Assembly: GCF_029714325.1 (NCBI RefSeq)
Contig: NZ_CP121666.1
Coordinates: 1,488,001-1,552,000, forward strand
Length of the DNA stretch: 64,000 nt
DNA from: Bradyrhizobium sp. CB1717
GTDB lineage: Bacteria; Pseudomonadota; Alphaproteobacteria; Rhizobiales; Xanthobacteraceae
Direction: 5' to 3'
A program made the translations under genes and the position numbers. Positions 9,132 to 17,939 of this stretch are shown piece after piece. Under the pieces are notes generated by a model, which was given only the letters and a program-made list of their open reading frames with translations, did not search any database and was not told the DNA's origin. Position 1 is the first letter of the stretch, and the number at the start of each line of letters is the position of its first letter.

Positions 9132-9139
9132 ACGCGGCC

Positions 9140-10051
9140 ATGGATCGATTGACCAGCCTCGAAGTGTTCAGCCGGGTGGTCGAGACCGGCGGCTTCTCCG
9201 CAGCAGCCCGCAAGCTCAACATGTCGACCACCATGGTGAGCAATCACGTCCAGGCCCTGGAAGACCGGCTCGGGGTGAGGCTGCTTCACCGCACCACGCG
9301 CAAGGTCAACCTCACCGAGATCGGCAAGGCCTATTACGACCGCTGCGTCCAGATCCTCGCCGATATCGAACAGGCCGACGACATCGCGGGCGAATTGCAG
9401 TCGGTGCCTCGCGGCACGCTGCGCATTCACGTCGCCACCCATATGGTGCCGTTCGTGACGCCGGTGGTCGCAAACCTCCTGTCGGCCTATCCGGAGCTCA
9501 AGATCGATCTGCGCATGGGCGAGGCCGATGTCGATCTCATCGAGGAAGGTTATGACGTTGCCCTGCGCATGACCCCGCCGCCGGATTCGAGCCTGATCGT
9601 GCGGAGCCTCGCCACCTGGCGTCACGTGCTGTGCTGTTCCCACGATTATCTCGAGAAGCATGGCCGGGTGCAGAAGCTCGACGAGCTCACCACGCATAAT
9701 TGCGGTCGTCACCTGAACTATCCGTTTGGCGATGAATGGCGCTTTCTCGATCGCAAAGGCGCGCCGGCGTCCGTGCGCGTCTCCGGCAGCTTCGTCACCA
9801 ACAGCGGCGAGGCGCTGCGGAAGGTCGCGCTGGGGGGCGCTGCCGTCTGCCTCTTGGCGGGGTTTCTCATTCAGGACGACCTCGAGGCCGGCCGTCTCGT
9901 GCGCCTGTTGCCGGAATATCGGACGGTTGAGCTGTCCATGAACGCGGTCTATCCGCACCGCCATCATCTGTCGGCGAAGGTCAGGACCTTCATCGACTTG
10001 CTCGTGCATCACAGCGCCGAGCAGCAGAAGTTGATCAACCCGTATTCGTGA
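9140..10051 (+). CDS. LysR family transcriptional regulator of the emr locus
   Basis: A 303-residue LysR protein. The winged helix-turn-helix is at residues 1-60 (SLEVFSRVVETGGFSAAARK, LEDRLGVRLLHRTTRKVNLT), followed by the effector-binding domain. An upstream in-frame start would add 41 residues, but the ATG at 9140 gives the standard family N-terminus and is chosen for this reason. It is divergent from the efflux genes, and the shared gap carries inverted repeats that are the likely operators. The inducer is unknown; in related systems it is often the exported phenolic or drug. Confidence 0.88.
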   Translation: MDRLTSLEVFSRVVETGGFSAAARKLNMSTTMVSNHVQALEDRLGVRLLHRTTRKVNLTEIGKAYYDRCVQILADIEQADDIAGELQSVPRGTLRIHVATHMVPFVTPVVANLLSAYPELKIDLRMGEADVDLIEEGYDVALRMTPPPDSSLIVRSLATWRHVLCCSHDYLEKHGRVQKLDELTTHNCGRHLNYPFGDEWRFLDRKGAPASVRVSGSFVTNSGEALRKVALGGAAVCLLAGFLIQDDLEAGRLVRLLPEYRTVELSMNAVYPHRHHLSAKVRTFIDLLVHHSAEQQKLINPYS

Positions 10052-10358
10052 GGTCGTTATGTCGCAGGTGTACGGCAGCCGGAAAGTTATGAGTTGACAT
10101 CGCCGGGGTATCTGGAAAAATACAACCTAAGATATAGACATTTGAGGCCGCTGCGGTGCGGCTCAATCCTGTTTGTTCGACGCGACGTTTCATTCGAGCC
10201 CGCTTTCCGGTCCTTCGCTTCCAGTCACATCGAAAGACGGTGCGCCGGCAGCGCTCGATTGCCACAGAGCTCCGCAAGGCATTGGCGGCGACCATTGCGG
10301 TGCAAGCTGGATGATCTGACGATATTCGACCGACCGCCGCTGACCGAAGGAGGCGCCG
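10052..10358. other. 307-bp intergenic region, possible weak promoter
   Basis: No coding frame here looks real. A TTGACA box lies at 10094-10099, followed at 17 bp by the poor -10 match AAAATA (10117-10122), so it could start the secreted-protein gene downstream with a leader of about 230 bases. The region around 10121-10140 is AT-richer than its surroundings. No repeat or terminator was recognised. Confidence 0.3.
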
Positions 10359-11411
10359 ATGACCATCGCGAGAACGGGGTGGATTGCAGCTTTGCTCCTC
10401 GGCCTCGTAGCGGCCGGCATCGCGGAGCCTGGTCGCGGCGCTGCCGACGACGCGTGGCCGGTCAAGAACAAGCTGCTCGGCAAGGACGGAGACAAGTCCG
10501 AGGATGTCAGCGGCATCGCCTGCACCAAGCCGGACGGCTTCCCCCGTTCGTGCCTGGTCATCGACGACAACATCCAGGATGCCCAATTCGTCCAACTGAC
10601 CGACGGCAAGCTCATTGCCGGCAGTTCGGTCAATCTGATCAAGAACACATTCAAGGACAAGGCGCTCGAGCTTGATGGGGAAGGCGTGGCCTTCTCCAAC
10701 GGCTTCTATTACGTCATCGGCTCGCATGGGCATCCGCGGGACAAGGATCACAAGCTGAATCCCAAGACAGATGCTGCCAAGATTCAGGCGAAGATCGCCG
10801 CAAGCAGCCAGATCGTCCGGTTCCGCACGACCGGCGAAGACGGCAATGCGTCGGACATTCAGCCTACGCCGAGACTGAGGGACGTCATTGCGAGCGAGCC
10901 TGCCCTTCTCCCCTTCATGGATCTGCGGCTGGAGACCAACGGCCTGACGATCGAAGGCGTGGCGATCAAGGACGATCGGACGCTGCTCGCGGGATTCCGG
11001 GGCCCCGTGCTGAACGGCAACTGCGCCCTCGTTCTGTCGGTCGAGGTGGCTAACCTGTTTGGCAACGGAAAAAGTTCGGACCATCGCCTGCACCGGCTTT
11101 CGCTCGGCGACGGGCGTGGCGTGCGCGATCTCGCGCCATTTGGCGAGCGTATTCTCGTCCTGGCAGGTCCGGTCGCGGACGGGCCCGGGGCCTACGCCGT
11201 TTTCGCGTGGGACGGTGCATCTGACTCGGTCGAGCTGTTGAAGGAATTGCCGTTTGACCCAAAGCGAAAGCCGGAGGGGCTCCTGCCGCTGGACAAGACG
11301 TCAACCGGACTGCGCGTCCTGATCGTGTTCGACGGCGACAAGGAAGGTGCGCCCACGCCGATCGAAATACCGGGATCGGGGCCGCGATCGTCATCCTGTC
11401 CCGCCGGCTAA
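10359..11411 (+). CDS. Exported DUF3616-like protein
   Basis: A 350-residue protein with an N-terminal signal or anchor (about residues 5-28, TGWIAALLLGLVAAGIAEPG). The rest has repeated short strands with Gly/Asp turns (DVSGIACTKPDGFPRSCLVI, LDGEGVAFSNGFYYVIGSHG, TIEGVAIKDDRTLLAGFRGP, KPEGLLPLD), the pattern of a beta-propeller-like fold and of the DUF3616 family as I recall it. No catalytic residues are evident. The start has the ribosome site GAAGGAGG. The family has no firm function. A role in the periplasm is inferred only from the signal. Confidence 0.6.
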   Translation: MTIARTGWIAALLLGLVAAGIAEPGRGAADDAWPVKNKLLGKDGDKSEDVSGIACTKPDGFPRSCLVIDDNIQDAQFVQLTDGKLIAGSSVNLIKNTFKDKALELDGEGVAFSNGFYYVIGSHGHPRDKDHKLNPKTDAAKIQAKIAASSQIVRFRTTGEDGNASDIQPTPRLRDVIASEPALLPFMDLRLETNGLTIEGVAIKDDRTLLAGFRGPVLNGNCALVLSVEVANLFGNGKSSDHRLHRLSLGDGRGVRDLAPFGERILVLAGPVADGPGAYAVFAWDGASDSVELLKELPFDPKRKPEGLLPLDKTSTGLRVLIVFDGDKEGAPTPIEIPGSGPRSSSCPAG

Positions 11412-11413
11412 AA

Positions 11414-11513
11414 CATGATCCGGAAAAGTGCGAAGCGGTTTTCCGGAAGGATCATGCGCCAACAACAACCTAAAGCGTGATGACGATTCATCCAAATCTC
11501 ACCGCGCTTTAGG
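11414..11513. repeat. Double palindromic intergenic repeat
   Basis: Two units lie side by side. The first (11414-11456) has ends CATGATCC and GGATCATG and an inner stem formed by CGGAAAA and TTTTCCG. The second (11469-11513) has ends CCTAAAGCG and CGCTTTAGG. It starts 2 bp after the DUF3616-like gene and ends where the amidase remnant begins. The first hairpin may also terminate the upstream gene. Confidence 0.8.
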
Positions 11514-11514
11514 T

Positions 11515-11786
11515 TCGAAAGCACGGTTGCGGGCCATGCTTCGGCGACCTCGATATTGTCCTTGATCACGATGGGCACGCCGCCGAGCGGTTTTGCCTTA
11601 TCACCCGTCGCGTCGAACGCCGCGGCGGCTTTCAAGGCACCTGCTTCGTCCAGCGTGACGAAGGCATTGAGCTCGGCGTTGGCCTTGGCGCAAGCCAGGG
11701 CCTCCCGGGTGAGCGCGGTGCTCGTGAATTGTCCCGGCGCCGAGGGCGGCCGCGGCCTCGGTCAGTGTCAACTGGTCGAAATCCAT
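11515..11786 (-). pseudogene. Amidase (amidase signature family) N-terminal remnant
   Basis: The minus strand reads MDFDQLTLTEAAAALGAG, then the frame is lost near 11732; the reading continues one frame over with AELNAFVTLDEAG, KPLGGVPIVIKDNIEVA, which is the lysine-containing start of the amidase signature core (catalytic Lys in VIKDNI). After that the match stops, at the edge of the palindromic repeat. So only about 80 of the usual 450-500 residues remain, with at least one frameshift and a 3' truncation. Members include indoleacetamide and aryl-amide hydrolases. It should give no active enzyme. Confidence 0.75.
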
Positions 11787-11860
11787 GATGCGTCACCCGA
11801 TCGCAGGGGGCCAGCAGGGCGCCCCTCGGGTTCAGAGGCTGAAGCCTCGCCGGTGCCGCG

Positions 11861-14800
11861 TCAACCGGTGGCGTGCATCCTCGCCGGCGAGGGTGTGTCG
11901 AGTTCAGCAAATTGCCGTTCGATCTCGGCCTTCACCTTCACGATCGCGGCGTCCTTCACCGGTCCGTAGCCGCGGATGTCCATCGGGCCTTTGGCGATCG
12001 CGACGAGATCGGACAGATGCGGCGTGTCCAGCTTGCCGAGCACGCGTTCGATCAGGCCTTCATACCAGGCGATCAGCTCCCGCTCGGCGCGCCGTTCCGC
12101 GGTGTAGCCGAACGGATCGAACGGCGTCCCGCGTAATCCCTTCAATCGCGAGAGCACGGCGAGCGGCGTCTGGATCCACTGGCCGAAGGCACGCTTGCGC
12201 GGGCGGCCGCGGGCGTCGCGTTTGGACGACAGGAACGGTGGGGCAAGATGGTACTGGACGCTAAAACCGTCCTCGAACTCGCGCTTCAACTCGTCGAGGA
12301 AGCCGCTTTGCATGTGCAGCCGCGCCACCTCGTACTCGTCCTTGTAGGCCATCAGCTTGAACAGTGCGCGGGCGACCGCCTCGGTCAGCACCTCGCTGTT
12401 CAGGCCGGTTTCGGCATTGCGGACTCTTGCGATGATCGCTTGGTAGCGCGCCGCATAGGCCTCGTTCTGATAGGCCGTGAGGAAATCGGCGCGCCGGGCA
12501 ATGAGCTGGTCGAGTGTCTCGGCTTTGGCTGCATCGCCCGCCTCCGGCAGAAAGTCCGGATCGACCGCGGCGATCCGGCCCCAGGCAAAGGCCTGCTTGT
12601 TGCGGTCGACCGCGACGCCGTTCAGCTCGATCGCGCGCAGCAGCGCCGGCAGCGAGACGGGGATAAGGCCGTGCTGCCAGGCAAAGCCCAGCATGATGAT
12701 GTTGGCGTAGACGGCATCGCCGAGCAGCCGCTCGGCCAGAGCGTTGGCGTTGATGGTGTCGAGATTGCCGTCGCCGACGACCTGCCGGATCGCGCGCAGG
12801 CGGGCAGGCGAGGCGAGATCGGCGTCGCGGAAGCGGACGACGTCGCCGGTCGGCATCTCCGCGGTGTTGACGGCGGCGCGCGTGCCGCGGCGATAGGTGC
12901 CGGACGCCTTTGGCGAGGAGCTGACGACGAGATCGCAGCCGATCAGCGCATCGGCCGCGCCCTGGTCGATGCGGGCCTGATGCAGCGCTTCCGGTGAGGC
13001 GGCGAGGCGGATATAGCTCAGCACCGGGCCGAACTTCTGCGCAAAGCCGGTGAAGTCCAGCACCGAGACGCCGCGACGTTCCAGATGCGCGGCCATGCCG
13101 ATCAGCGCGCCGACCGTGATCACGCCGGTGCCGCCGACGCCGGTCACCAGCAGGTCGTAGGGCCGGTCAAGTGTGGCGGGGGCGGGCAAAGCAAGCGTGG
13201 CGGCGCGGCCGGCCGCGTCGATCTGGCTCGCGCTCTTCTTCCGCCGCGTCGCGCCTTCGACGGTCACAAAACTCGGGCAGAAACCGTTGAGGCAGGAAAA
13301 ATCCTTGTTGCAGGCCGACAGATTGATCTGCCGCTTGCGGCCGAATGGCGTCTCCTTCGGCTCGACGCTGAGGCAGTTGGATTCGACCGAGCAGTCGCCG
13401 CAGCCTTCGCAGACGAGGTCGTTGATGTAGGCGAAGCGTTTTGGATCGGCCATCTGCCCGCGCTTGCGACGCCGCCGCTTCTCGGTGGCGCAGGTCTGCT
13501 GGTAGATCAGGACGGACACGCCGGAGACGTCACGGAGTTCGCGCTGCACGGCGTCCATCTCCTCGCGGGGATGAATGGTCACGCCGCTGGGCAGGTCCGC
13601 CGGGTCGAAATGCCCGGCATCGTCCGACACCAGCGCGATGCGCTCAACGCCTTCGGCGCGGACGCTGTGCGCGATGGCATGCACGCTGACCGGACCGTCG
13701 ACCGGCTGGCCGCCGGTCATCGCGACGGCGTCGTTGAACAGGATCTTGTAGGTGATGTTGGCCTTGGCGGCGATCGCCTGCCGGATCGCCATCGAGCCCG
13801 AGTGATAATAGGTGCCTTCGCCGAGGTTCTGGAACACGTGCTTGTGGCCGGTGAAGCGTGATGAAGCCGCCCAGTTCACGCCTTCGCCGCCCATCTGGAT
13901 CAGCGACGAGGTCTCGCGGTCCATCCAGCTCGCCATGAAGTGGCAGCCGATGCCGGCCAGCGCCTTCGATCCCTCGGGCACTTTCGTCGATGTGTTATGC
14001 GGGCATCCCGAACAGAAATAGGGCGTGCGCGTTGCGCCGCTGACGTTGATCGTGCGCGCGGCCTCCGGCATCAAGGCGGCGGCGCGGGCGGCGAGATTGA
14101 GGCCCGGAAACATCGGATCGAGCCGCCGCGCGAGCACGCTCGCGAGCGCGCGCGGCGACAACTCGCCGATCCAGGAGATCAGCCGTGCTCCTCGCTCGTC
14201 ATGCTTGCCGACCATGCGTTCGGGCTTGCTGCCGGGATAGTCGTAAAAATATTCCTTGAACTGGCTCTCGATGATGCCGCGCTTCTCCTCGACCACGAGG
14301 ATCTCGCGCTTGCCCTTCACGAAATCCATGGCGTCGTGCAAGGCCAGCGGCCAGACCATGCCGACCTTGTAGACGTCGATGCCGATGCTGCGGCAGGCGG
14401 CTTCATCGAGGCCCATCAGCCGCAGCGCTTCCATCAGATCGAGATGGGCCTTGCCGGTCGTGACGATGCCGTAGGTGGCGCCGGGGATGTCGTAGATGTG
14501 GCGATCGATCGGGTTGGCCTTGGCGAAGGCATAGACCGCGTGCTTCTTCGCCTCCAGCCGCTCCTCGATCTGCGGGCCCGGCAGGTCGGGCCAGCGATAG
14601 TGCAGGCCGCCGGGCGGCGGCGTGAAGTCCGGCGTGCGGAAGAGGCGCGGCGGGCGCAGCGCGACGGATGCGCCTGATTCCACGATCTCCGAGATCGCCT
14701 TGAAACCGACCCACATGCCGGAGAAGCGGCTCAGCGCGTAGCCATATTCGCCGAACGCCAGATATTCGCCGACATCGGCCGGGTGCAGCGTCGGCATGAA

Positions 14801-15310
14801 CCAGCTCATGAAGGCGACATCGGACTGGTGCGGCATCGACGAGGAGACGCAGCCATGGTCGTCGCCGGCGACCACCAGCACGCCGCCGTGCGGCGAGGAG
14901 CCGTAGGCGTTGCCGTGCTTGAGCGCGTCGCCGGAGCGATCGACGCCGGGGCCCTTGCCATACCAGAGCCCGAACACGCCATCGACCTCACGGTCTGCTT
15001 GCGTTTCGACCTGCTGCGAGCCGAGCACGGCAGTCGCCGCGAGATCCTCGTTCACGGCCGGGAGGAATTCGATGCGGTCTCGCTTGAGCCGTTCCTGGAT
15101 GCGCCACAGTTCGAGATCGACGCCGCCGAGCGGCGAGCCGCGATAGCCGGAGATGAAGCCGGCGGTGTTGAGGCCGTTCGCGCGGTCTCGCCTCGCCTGA
15201 TCGAGCGCGATGCGGACGATGGCCTGCGTGCCCGTGAGGAAGACGCGGCCTTCCTCGCGATCGTAGCGGTCGGAGAGATCGTAACTGTCGAGTGACGGAA
15301 TGGCGTCCAT
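11861..15310 (-). CDS. Indolepyruvate:ferredoxin oxidoreductase, fused alpha-beta type
   Basis: A 1149-residue 2-oxoacid:ferredoxin oxidoreductase. It converts aryl-pyruvates (from Trp, Phe, Tyr transamination) and CoA to aryl-acetyl-CoA, CO2 and reduced ferredoxin. The N-terminal TPP domains are present (GFISGYRGSPLGGVDLEL near residue 54; the later CSGCPHNTSTKVPEG and GGEGVNW region), then the iron-sulfur segment CEGCGDCSVESNC with CNKDFSCLNGFCP, then the gamma-type domain (VTGVGGTGVITVGALIG, about residue 723). The archaeal enzyme is two proteins; the fusion is usual in proteobacteria. A divergent Lrp gene likely controls it. Confidence 0.92.
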   Translation of the reverse strand: MDAIPSLDSYDLSDRYDREEGRVFLTGTQAIVRIALDQARRDRANGLNTAGFISGYRGSPLGGVDLELWRIQERLKRDRIEFLPAVNEDLAATAVLGSQQVETQADREVDGVFGLWYGKGPGVDRSGDALKHGNAYGSSPHGGVLVVAGDDHGCVSSSMPHQSDVAFMSWFMPTLHPADVGEYLAFGEYGYALSRFSGMWVGFKAISEIVESGASVALRPPRLFRTPDFTPPPGGLHYRWPDLPGPQIEERLEAKKHAVYAFAKANPIDRHIYDIPGATYGIVTTGKAHLDLMEALRLMGLDEAACRSIGIDVYKVGMVWPLALHDAMDFVKGKREILVVEEKRGIIESQFKEYFYDYPGSKPERMVGKHDERGARLISWIGELSPRALASVLARRLDPMFPGLNLAARAAALMPEAARTINVSGATRTPYFCSGCPHNTSTKVPEGSKALAGIGCHFMASWMDRETSSLIQMGGEGVNWAASSRFTGHKHVFQNLGEGTYYHSGSMAIRQAIAAKANITYKILFNDAVAMTGGQPVDGPVSVHAIAHSVRAEGVERIALVSDDAGHFDPADLPSGVTIHPREEMDAVQRELRDVSGVSVLIYQQTCATEKRRRRKRGQMADPKRFAYINDLVCEGCGDCSVESNCLSVEPKETPFGRKRQINLSACNKDFSCLNGFCPSFVTVEGATRRKKSASQIDAAGRAATLALPAPATLDRPYDLLVTGVGGTGVITVGALIGMAAHLERRGVSVLDFTGFAQKFGPVLSYIRLAASPEALHQARIDQGAADALIGCDLVVSSSPKASGTYRRGTRAAVNTAEMPTGDVVRFRDADLASPARLRAIRQVVGDGNLDTINANALAERLLGDAVYANIIMLGFAWQHGLIPVSLPALLRAIELNGVAVDRNKQAFAWGRIAAVDPDFLPEAGDAAKAETLDQLIARRADFLTAYQNEAYAARYQAIIARVRNAETGLNSEVLTEAVARALFKLMAYKDEYEVARLHMQSGFLDELKREFEDGFSVQYHLAPPFLSSKRDARGRPRKRAFGQWIQTPLAVLSRLKGLRGTPFDPFGYTAERRAERELIAWYEGLIERVLGKLDTPHLSDLVAIAKGPMDIRGYGPVKDAAIVKVKAEIERQFAELDTPSPARMHATG

Positions 15311-15363
15311 GGCGGACCTCGCGGCATCCCCCTGATGATGGAAGGTTATGCCTGGAAGGCTGG

Positions 15364-15376
15364 TAGGTCTTACCTA
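15364..15376. promoter_or_regulatory. Short palindrome in the ior-lrp divergent gap
   Basis: TAGGT and ACCTA are separated by CTT, 54 bp before the oxidoreductase start. Further along toward the Lrp gene the motif GGTAGA appears twice in the same orientation (near 15404 and 15432). Lrp proteins often bind such degenerate repeated sites. This is a weak candidate operator. Confidence 0.35.
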
Positions 15377-15460
15377 TTTATCCCGCATAGATCACAAATT
15401 CGGTAGAATTTTGCGCAGTTCCATCAAATCTGGTAGATGTTCCCGACTTGAGAGGTCGCC

Positions 15461-15916
15461 ATGATCGAAGAACAGGACATCCGAATACTCGCCCATCTGC
15501 AGAAGGATGGGCGCGCCACCAACCAGCAACTCGCCGACGAGGTCGGCATGTCCACCTCGGCCTGCTGGCGCCGGGTGCGGGCGCTGGAGGAGAGCGGCGT
15601 CATCCAGGGCTATGCGGCGCTGGTCGCGCGCGAGCAGGCGGGATTTACGATGTCGGCCATTCTCCACGTCTCGCTGGAGCGGCATGATGCGAAATTCGTC
15701 GACGAATTCGTGGCCAGGGTCACAACGCGCCGCGAGGTGCTGGAATGTTTCGCGACCACGGGCGATGCTGACTATCATTTGCGCGTCGTCGTGCAGGACA
15801 TGGCCGCCTATAACCGCTTCCTCGACGAGTTCATGTTCCGCATTCCCGGCATCCGCTACGTCCGCAGCAACGTGGTGCTGAAGGAGATCAAAACCGGCGT
15901 GGCGCTGCCGTTTTGA
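15461..15916 (+). CDS. Lrp/AsnC family transcriptional regulator
   Basis: A 151-residue Lrp-type regulator. The N-terminal helix-turn-helix is at about residues 1-60 (EEQDIRILAHLQKDGRATNQ, MSTSACWRRVRALEE), and the C-terminal ligand-binding domain follows (VLECFATTGDADYHLRVVVQ). The ribosome site is GAGAGG upstream of the ATG. It is transcribed away from the indolepyruvate oxidoreductase gene, and such pairs commonly respond to the amino acid being degraded, here perhaps an aromatic one. Confidence 0.9.
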   Translation: MIEEQDIRILAHLQKDGRATNQQLADEVGMSTSACWRRVRALEESGVIQGYAALVAREQAGFTMSAILHVSLERHDAKFVDEFVARVTTRREVLECFATTGDADYHLRVVVQDMAAYNRFLDEFMFRIPGIRYVRSNVVLKEIKTGVALPF

Positions 15917-15930
15917 GACAACGATAGGAC

Positions 15931-16770
15931 TCACACTGTCTTCGCCCGGCTGTGCCGGCACAGTTGGCGGAGCGACAGTGCGTGCAGCAGGATCGAGCTT
16001 GGCACAACGAAGGCAGGGGTCAGCACGTTCGGAAAGGTGTCTACCGCCATGCCCGGGCCATCGAGAACGATCAACTGGAGCGGGCCAGGTGACATCGCCA
16101 TTCCCAGGAGAATCGCGACTGCGAAGTCTGCGAGGCCGAAGATATTCCAGACGATCGCACCTTTCCGCCCCTCAGTCGTCCCGGCTGCCAAGGCGAGCGC
16201 CGCCGGCACGGCGAACAGTCCGGTCAGCACGTCGCCTGCTCCTGCCGGCAATGCCCACAAGCCCGGGAGCGCCCCTCGCAGCCAGTAAGCGAGCCATTGA
16301 CTGCCAAAGATGCGATAGACCTGAAGGGCAATGAGCCACGTCGTCGGCATTGCATCGAGCAATTGTCCCACCCGCTTCGATAGCATCAGTGCCGGGGCGC
16401 CGACGATCACGGGCAGCAGGATCGCCATGGGAAGCAGCGGCAAGGAGGATGCACCCGCGCGGAATGCACCATTGATGGCTGCCGTCCAGGCGAGGGCAGC
16501 CCAAAGCGTGAAGGGGACCATGACGACCAGCCAGGTCGCCCGGCGTTGCTCCGGCGTCAACGCGGTGTTTTCGACCCCGAGCCACAGGCCGAGCGCAATG
16601 AGCCCATGGGCCAGCAGCCGAACGCCGAGGGCGGGAAAACCGCTCTCCGGAAGTGCGGGGACCGAGTAGATCAGCCAGGTCCACAGGATCGTGAACAGGA
16701 CGGTCCACATCAAGCCGAGCCGAATGGGAGGCTGGGTCGGGGCGGCAACGGAAGCAGCGTCGCTGTTCAT
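15931..16770 (-). CDS. Multi-pass membrane protein of unknown function
   Basis: A 279-residue protein with about seven or eight hydrophobic segments (MWTVLFTILWTWLIYSVPAL, LVVMVPFTLWAALAWTAAIN, LPLLPMAILLPVIVGAPALM, GLADFAVAILLGMAMSPGPL) and a short charged C-terminus. I do not recognise a family with confidence and see no catalytic motif. A second membrane protein and a small exported protein follow upstream on the same strand, all facing a LysR gene, so the three may form one regulated unit. Confidence 0.7.
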   Translation of the reverse strand: MNSDAASVAAPTQPPIRLGLMWTVLFTILWTWLIYSVPALPESGFPALGVRLLAHGLIALGLWLGVENTALTPEQRRATWLVVMVPFTLWAALAWTAAINGAFRAGASSLPLLPMAILLPVIVGAPALMLSKRVGQLLDAMPTTWLIALQVYRIFGSQWLAYWLRGALPGLWALPAGAGDVLTGLFAVPAALALAAGTTEGRKGAIVWNIFGLADFAVAILLGMAMSPGPLQLIVLDGPGMAVDTFPNVLTPAFVVPSSILLHALSLRQLCRHSRAKTV

Positions 16771-16831
16771 CGGCGTTCCTTCGAAAGAGATCGGTTGTGG
16801 CGGACGCAGGAGATCGCGACCAGCGGCCAGA

Positions 16832-17335
16832 TCAGGCCGCTTTCTCTTCTGATCCGGTCCTCAGCAGAATCATGAAGACGAGAACATGGCTGACGAGCAG
16901 CAGCGGCACGTAGAGGGCTGGAACGTAAATACCGGCGCCGAACAGGCCGGGGTCCTGGATTTTCGTCACGCCCATATAGTAGGCGTTGAGAAGGTCCAGC
17001 GTGCCCCAGACGTTGAATGCCCAGACCACCGGAACGGCGAACGACCATCGCCACGAGAGTGCTGCCATCGAAATGAGGGCGAGAGTGGCGGCAATCAGAT
17101 CTCCCCATCCGACCTCGGCTGCGAAATTCGGGCTCAACTCCGCCGATACGAATCCCGCCACCATGAAATTCATGCCGAAGAACCTGAACGCGTGGAAGGC
17201 CGCGAGAAGTCTCAGGGCCTCGTAGCGCGGCATGGCGCGGAGTGCCGGCCAGACGTAGATCGAAGCCACCACCGCGCTTGTCAGGAAAGCGCCGGCGACG
17301 CTGAGCACGAATGGAAGGTTGAAGCTTTGCGGCAC
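16832..17335 (-). CDS. Small multi-pass membrane protein of unknown function
   Basis: A 167-residue protein with about five membrane segments (LPFVLSVAGAFLTSAVVASI, DLIAATLALISMAALSWRWS, FAVPVVWAFNVWGTLDLLNA, ALYVPLLLVSHVLVFMILL). A short charged tail ends EEKAA. No family was recognised. It lies between two co-oriented genes of equally uncertain role; the gaps (61 and 72 bp) are compatible with one transcript. Confidence 0.7.
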   Translation of the reverse strand: MPQSFNLPFVLSVAGAFLTSAVVASIYVWPALRAMPRYEALRLLAAFHAFRFFGMNFMVAGFVSAELSPNFAAEVGWGDLIAATLALISMAALSWRWSFAVPVVWAFNVWGTLDLLNAYYMGVTKIQDPGLFGAGIYVPALYVPLLLVSHVLVFMILLRTGSEEKAA

Positions 17336-17407
17336 GTTCGGATTCCCTTGTGGTGGCCTGTCCGGCCGGGTGCAGTCGAAGCCGGTCGGTCCGGCGCCGG
17401 CGGACGC

Positions 17408-17806
17408 TCAGGGTTTTGCCATCAGCAGACCGAGCGGCATCAGCGGACCGACTGCGACGTATTCGTGGTCGACAAGGTCTTGCTTGGCGAGCGGCAAGCC
17501 ATCCATGATCGCGTGTCCCTCGGCAACGTCTTTGACGTTCAGAAGGAATACGGCTCCGCGACCGTCGGACCGCGAATACCATTCTCGAACCATCCCATTG
17601 AGGTAGAGCTGAACGGTCTGCCTGACTTCGTCGGGCATGACGGCCATCACCTGTTCGCGGGTGATGCCCGGCTTGACGGTCAGGATGACCAAGACCGCGG
17701 TTGTCGGCGATGCGGTCTGTGATTGGGCACGTGAAGGATCGGTCATGGAAGTAGCTCCTGTCAGGATGAGGGAAAGTGCCAAAACGACGCTGCGGATTGT
17801 GTTCAT
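17408..17806 (-). CDS. Small exported protein, possible YCII/muconolactone isomerase-like (dimeric alpha-beta) fold
   Basis: A 132-residue protein with an N-terminal signal peptide (MNTIRSVVLALSLILTGATS). The mature part begins with a strand TTAVLVILTVKPGITREQVM and continues with a DEVRQTVQLYLNG helix and GRGAVFLLNVKDVAEGHAIM, the order seen in small dimeric alpha-beta barrel proteins. The start at 17806 is preferred to an earlier one at 17878 because it places the signal at the N-terminus. The function is unknown; it may act with the two membrane proteins downstream. Confidence 0.65.
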   Translation of the reverse strand: MNTIRSVVLALSLILTGATSMTDPSRAQSQTASPTTAVLVILTVKPGITREQVMAVMPDEVRQTVQLYLNGMVREWYSRSDGRGAVFLLNVKDVAEGHAIMDGLPLAKQDLVDHEYVAVGPLMPLGLLMAKP

Positions 17807-17939
17807 CGACGTCACGTCTCCGGTCACGGCGACAGCCGTGGTGCTGCAAATGACGATGCGCGCGTGGGTGCGGCTCAATTCCAGTTCGGATTTAGGAGCT
17901 CTTTCCGCGCAGCACTATTCGCGATAATGTTGACGGGCT

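Noticed and set aside
9017..9139. Upstream extension of the emr LysR gene
   Set aside because: The extra 41 residues are not LysR-like and the operator copy at 9107-9131 would fall in the coding sequence; the ATG at 9140 matches the family.
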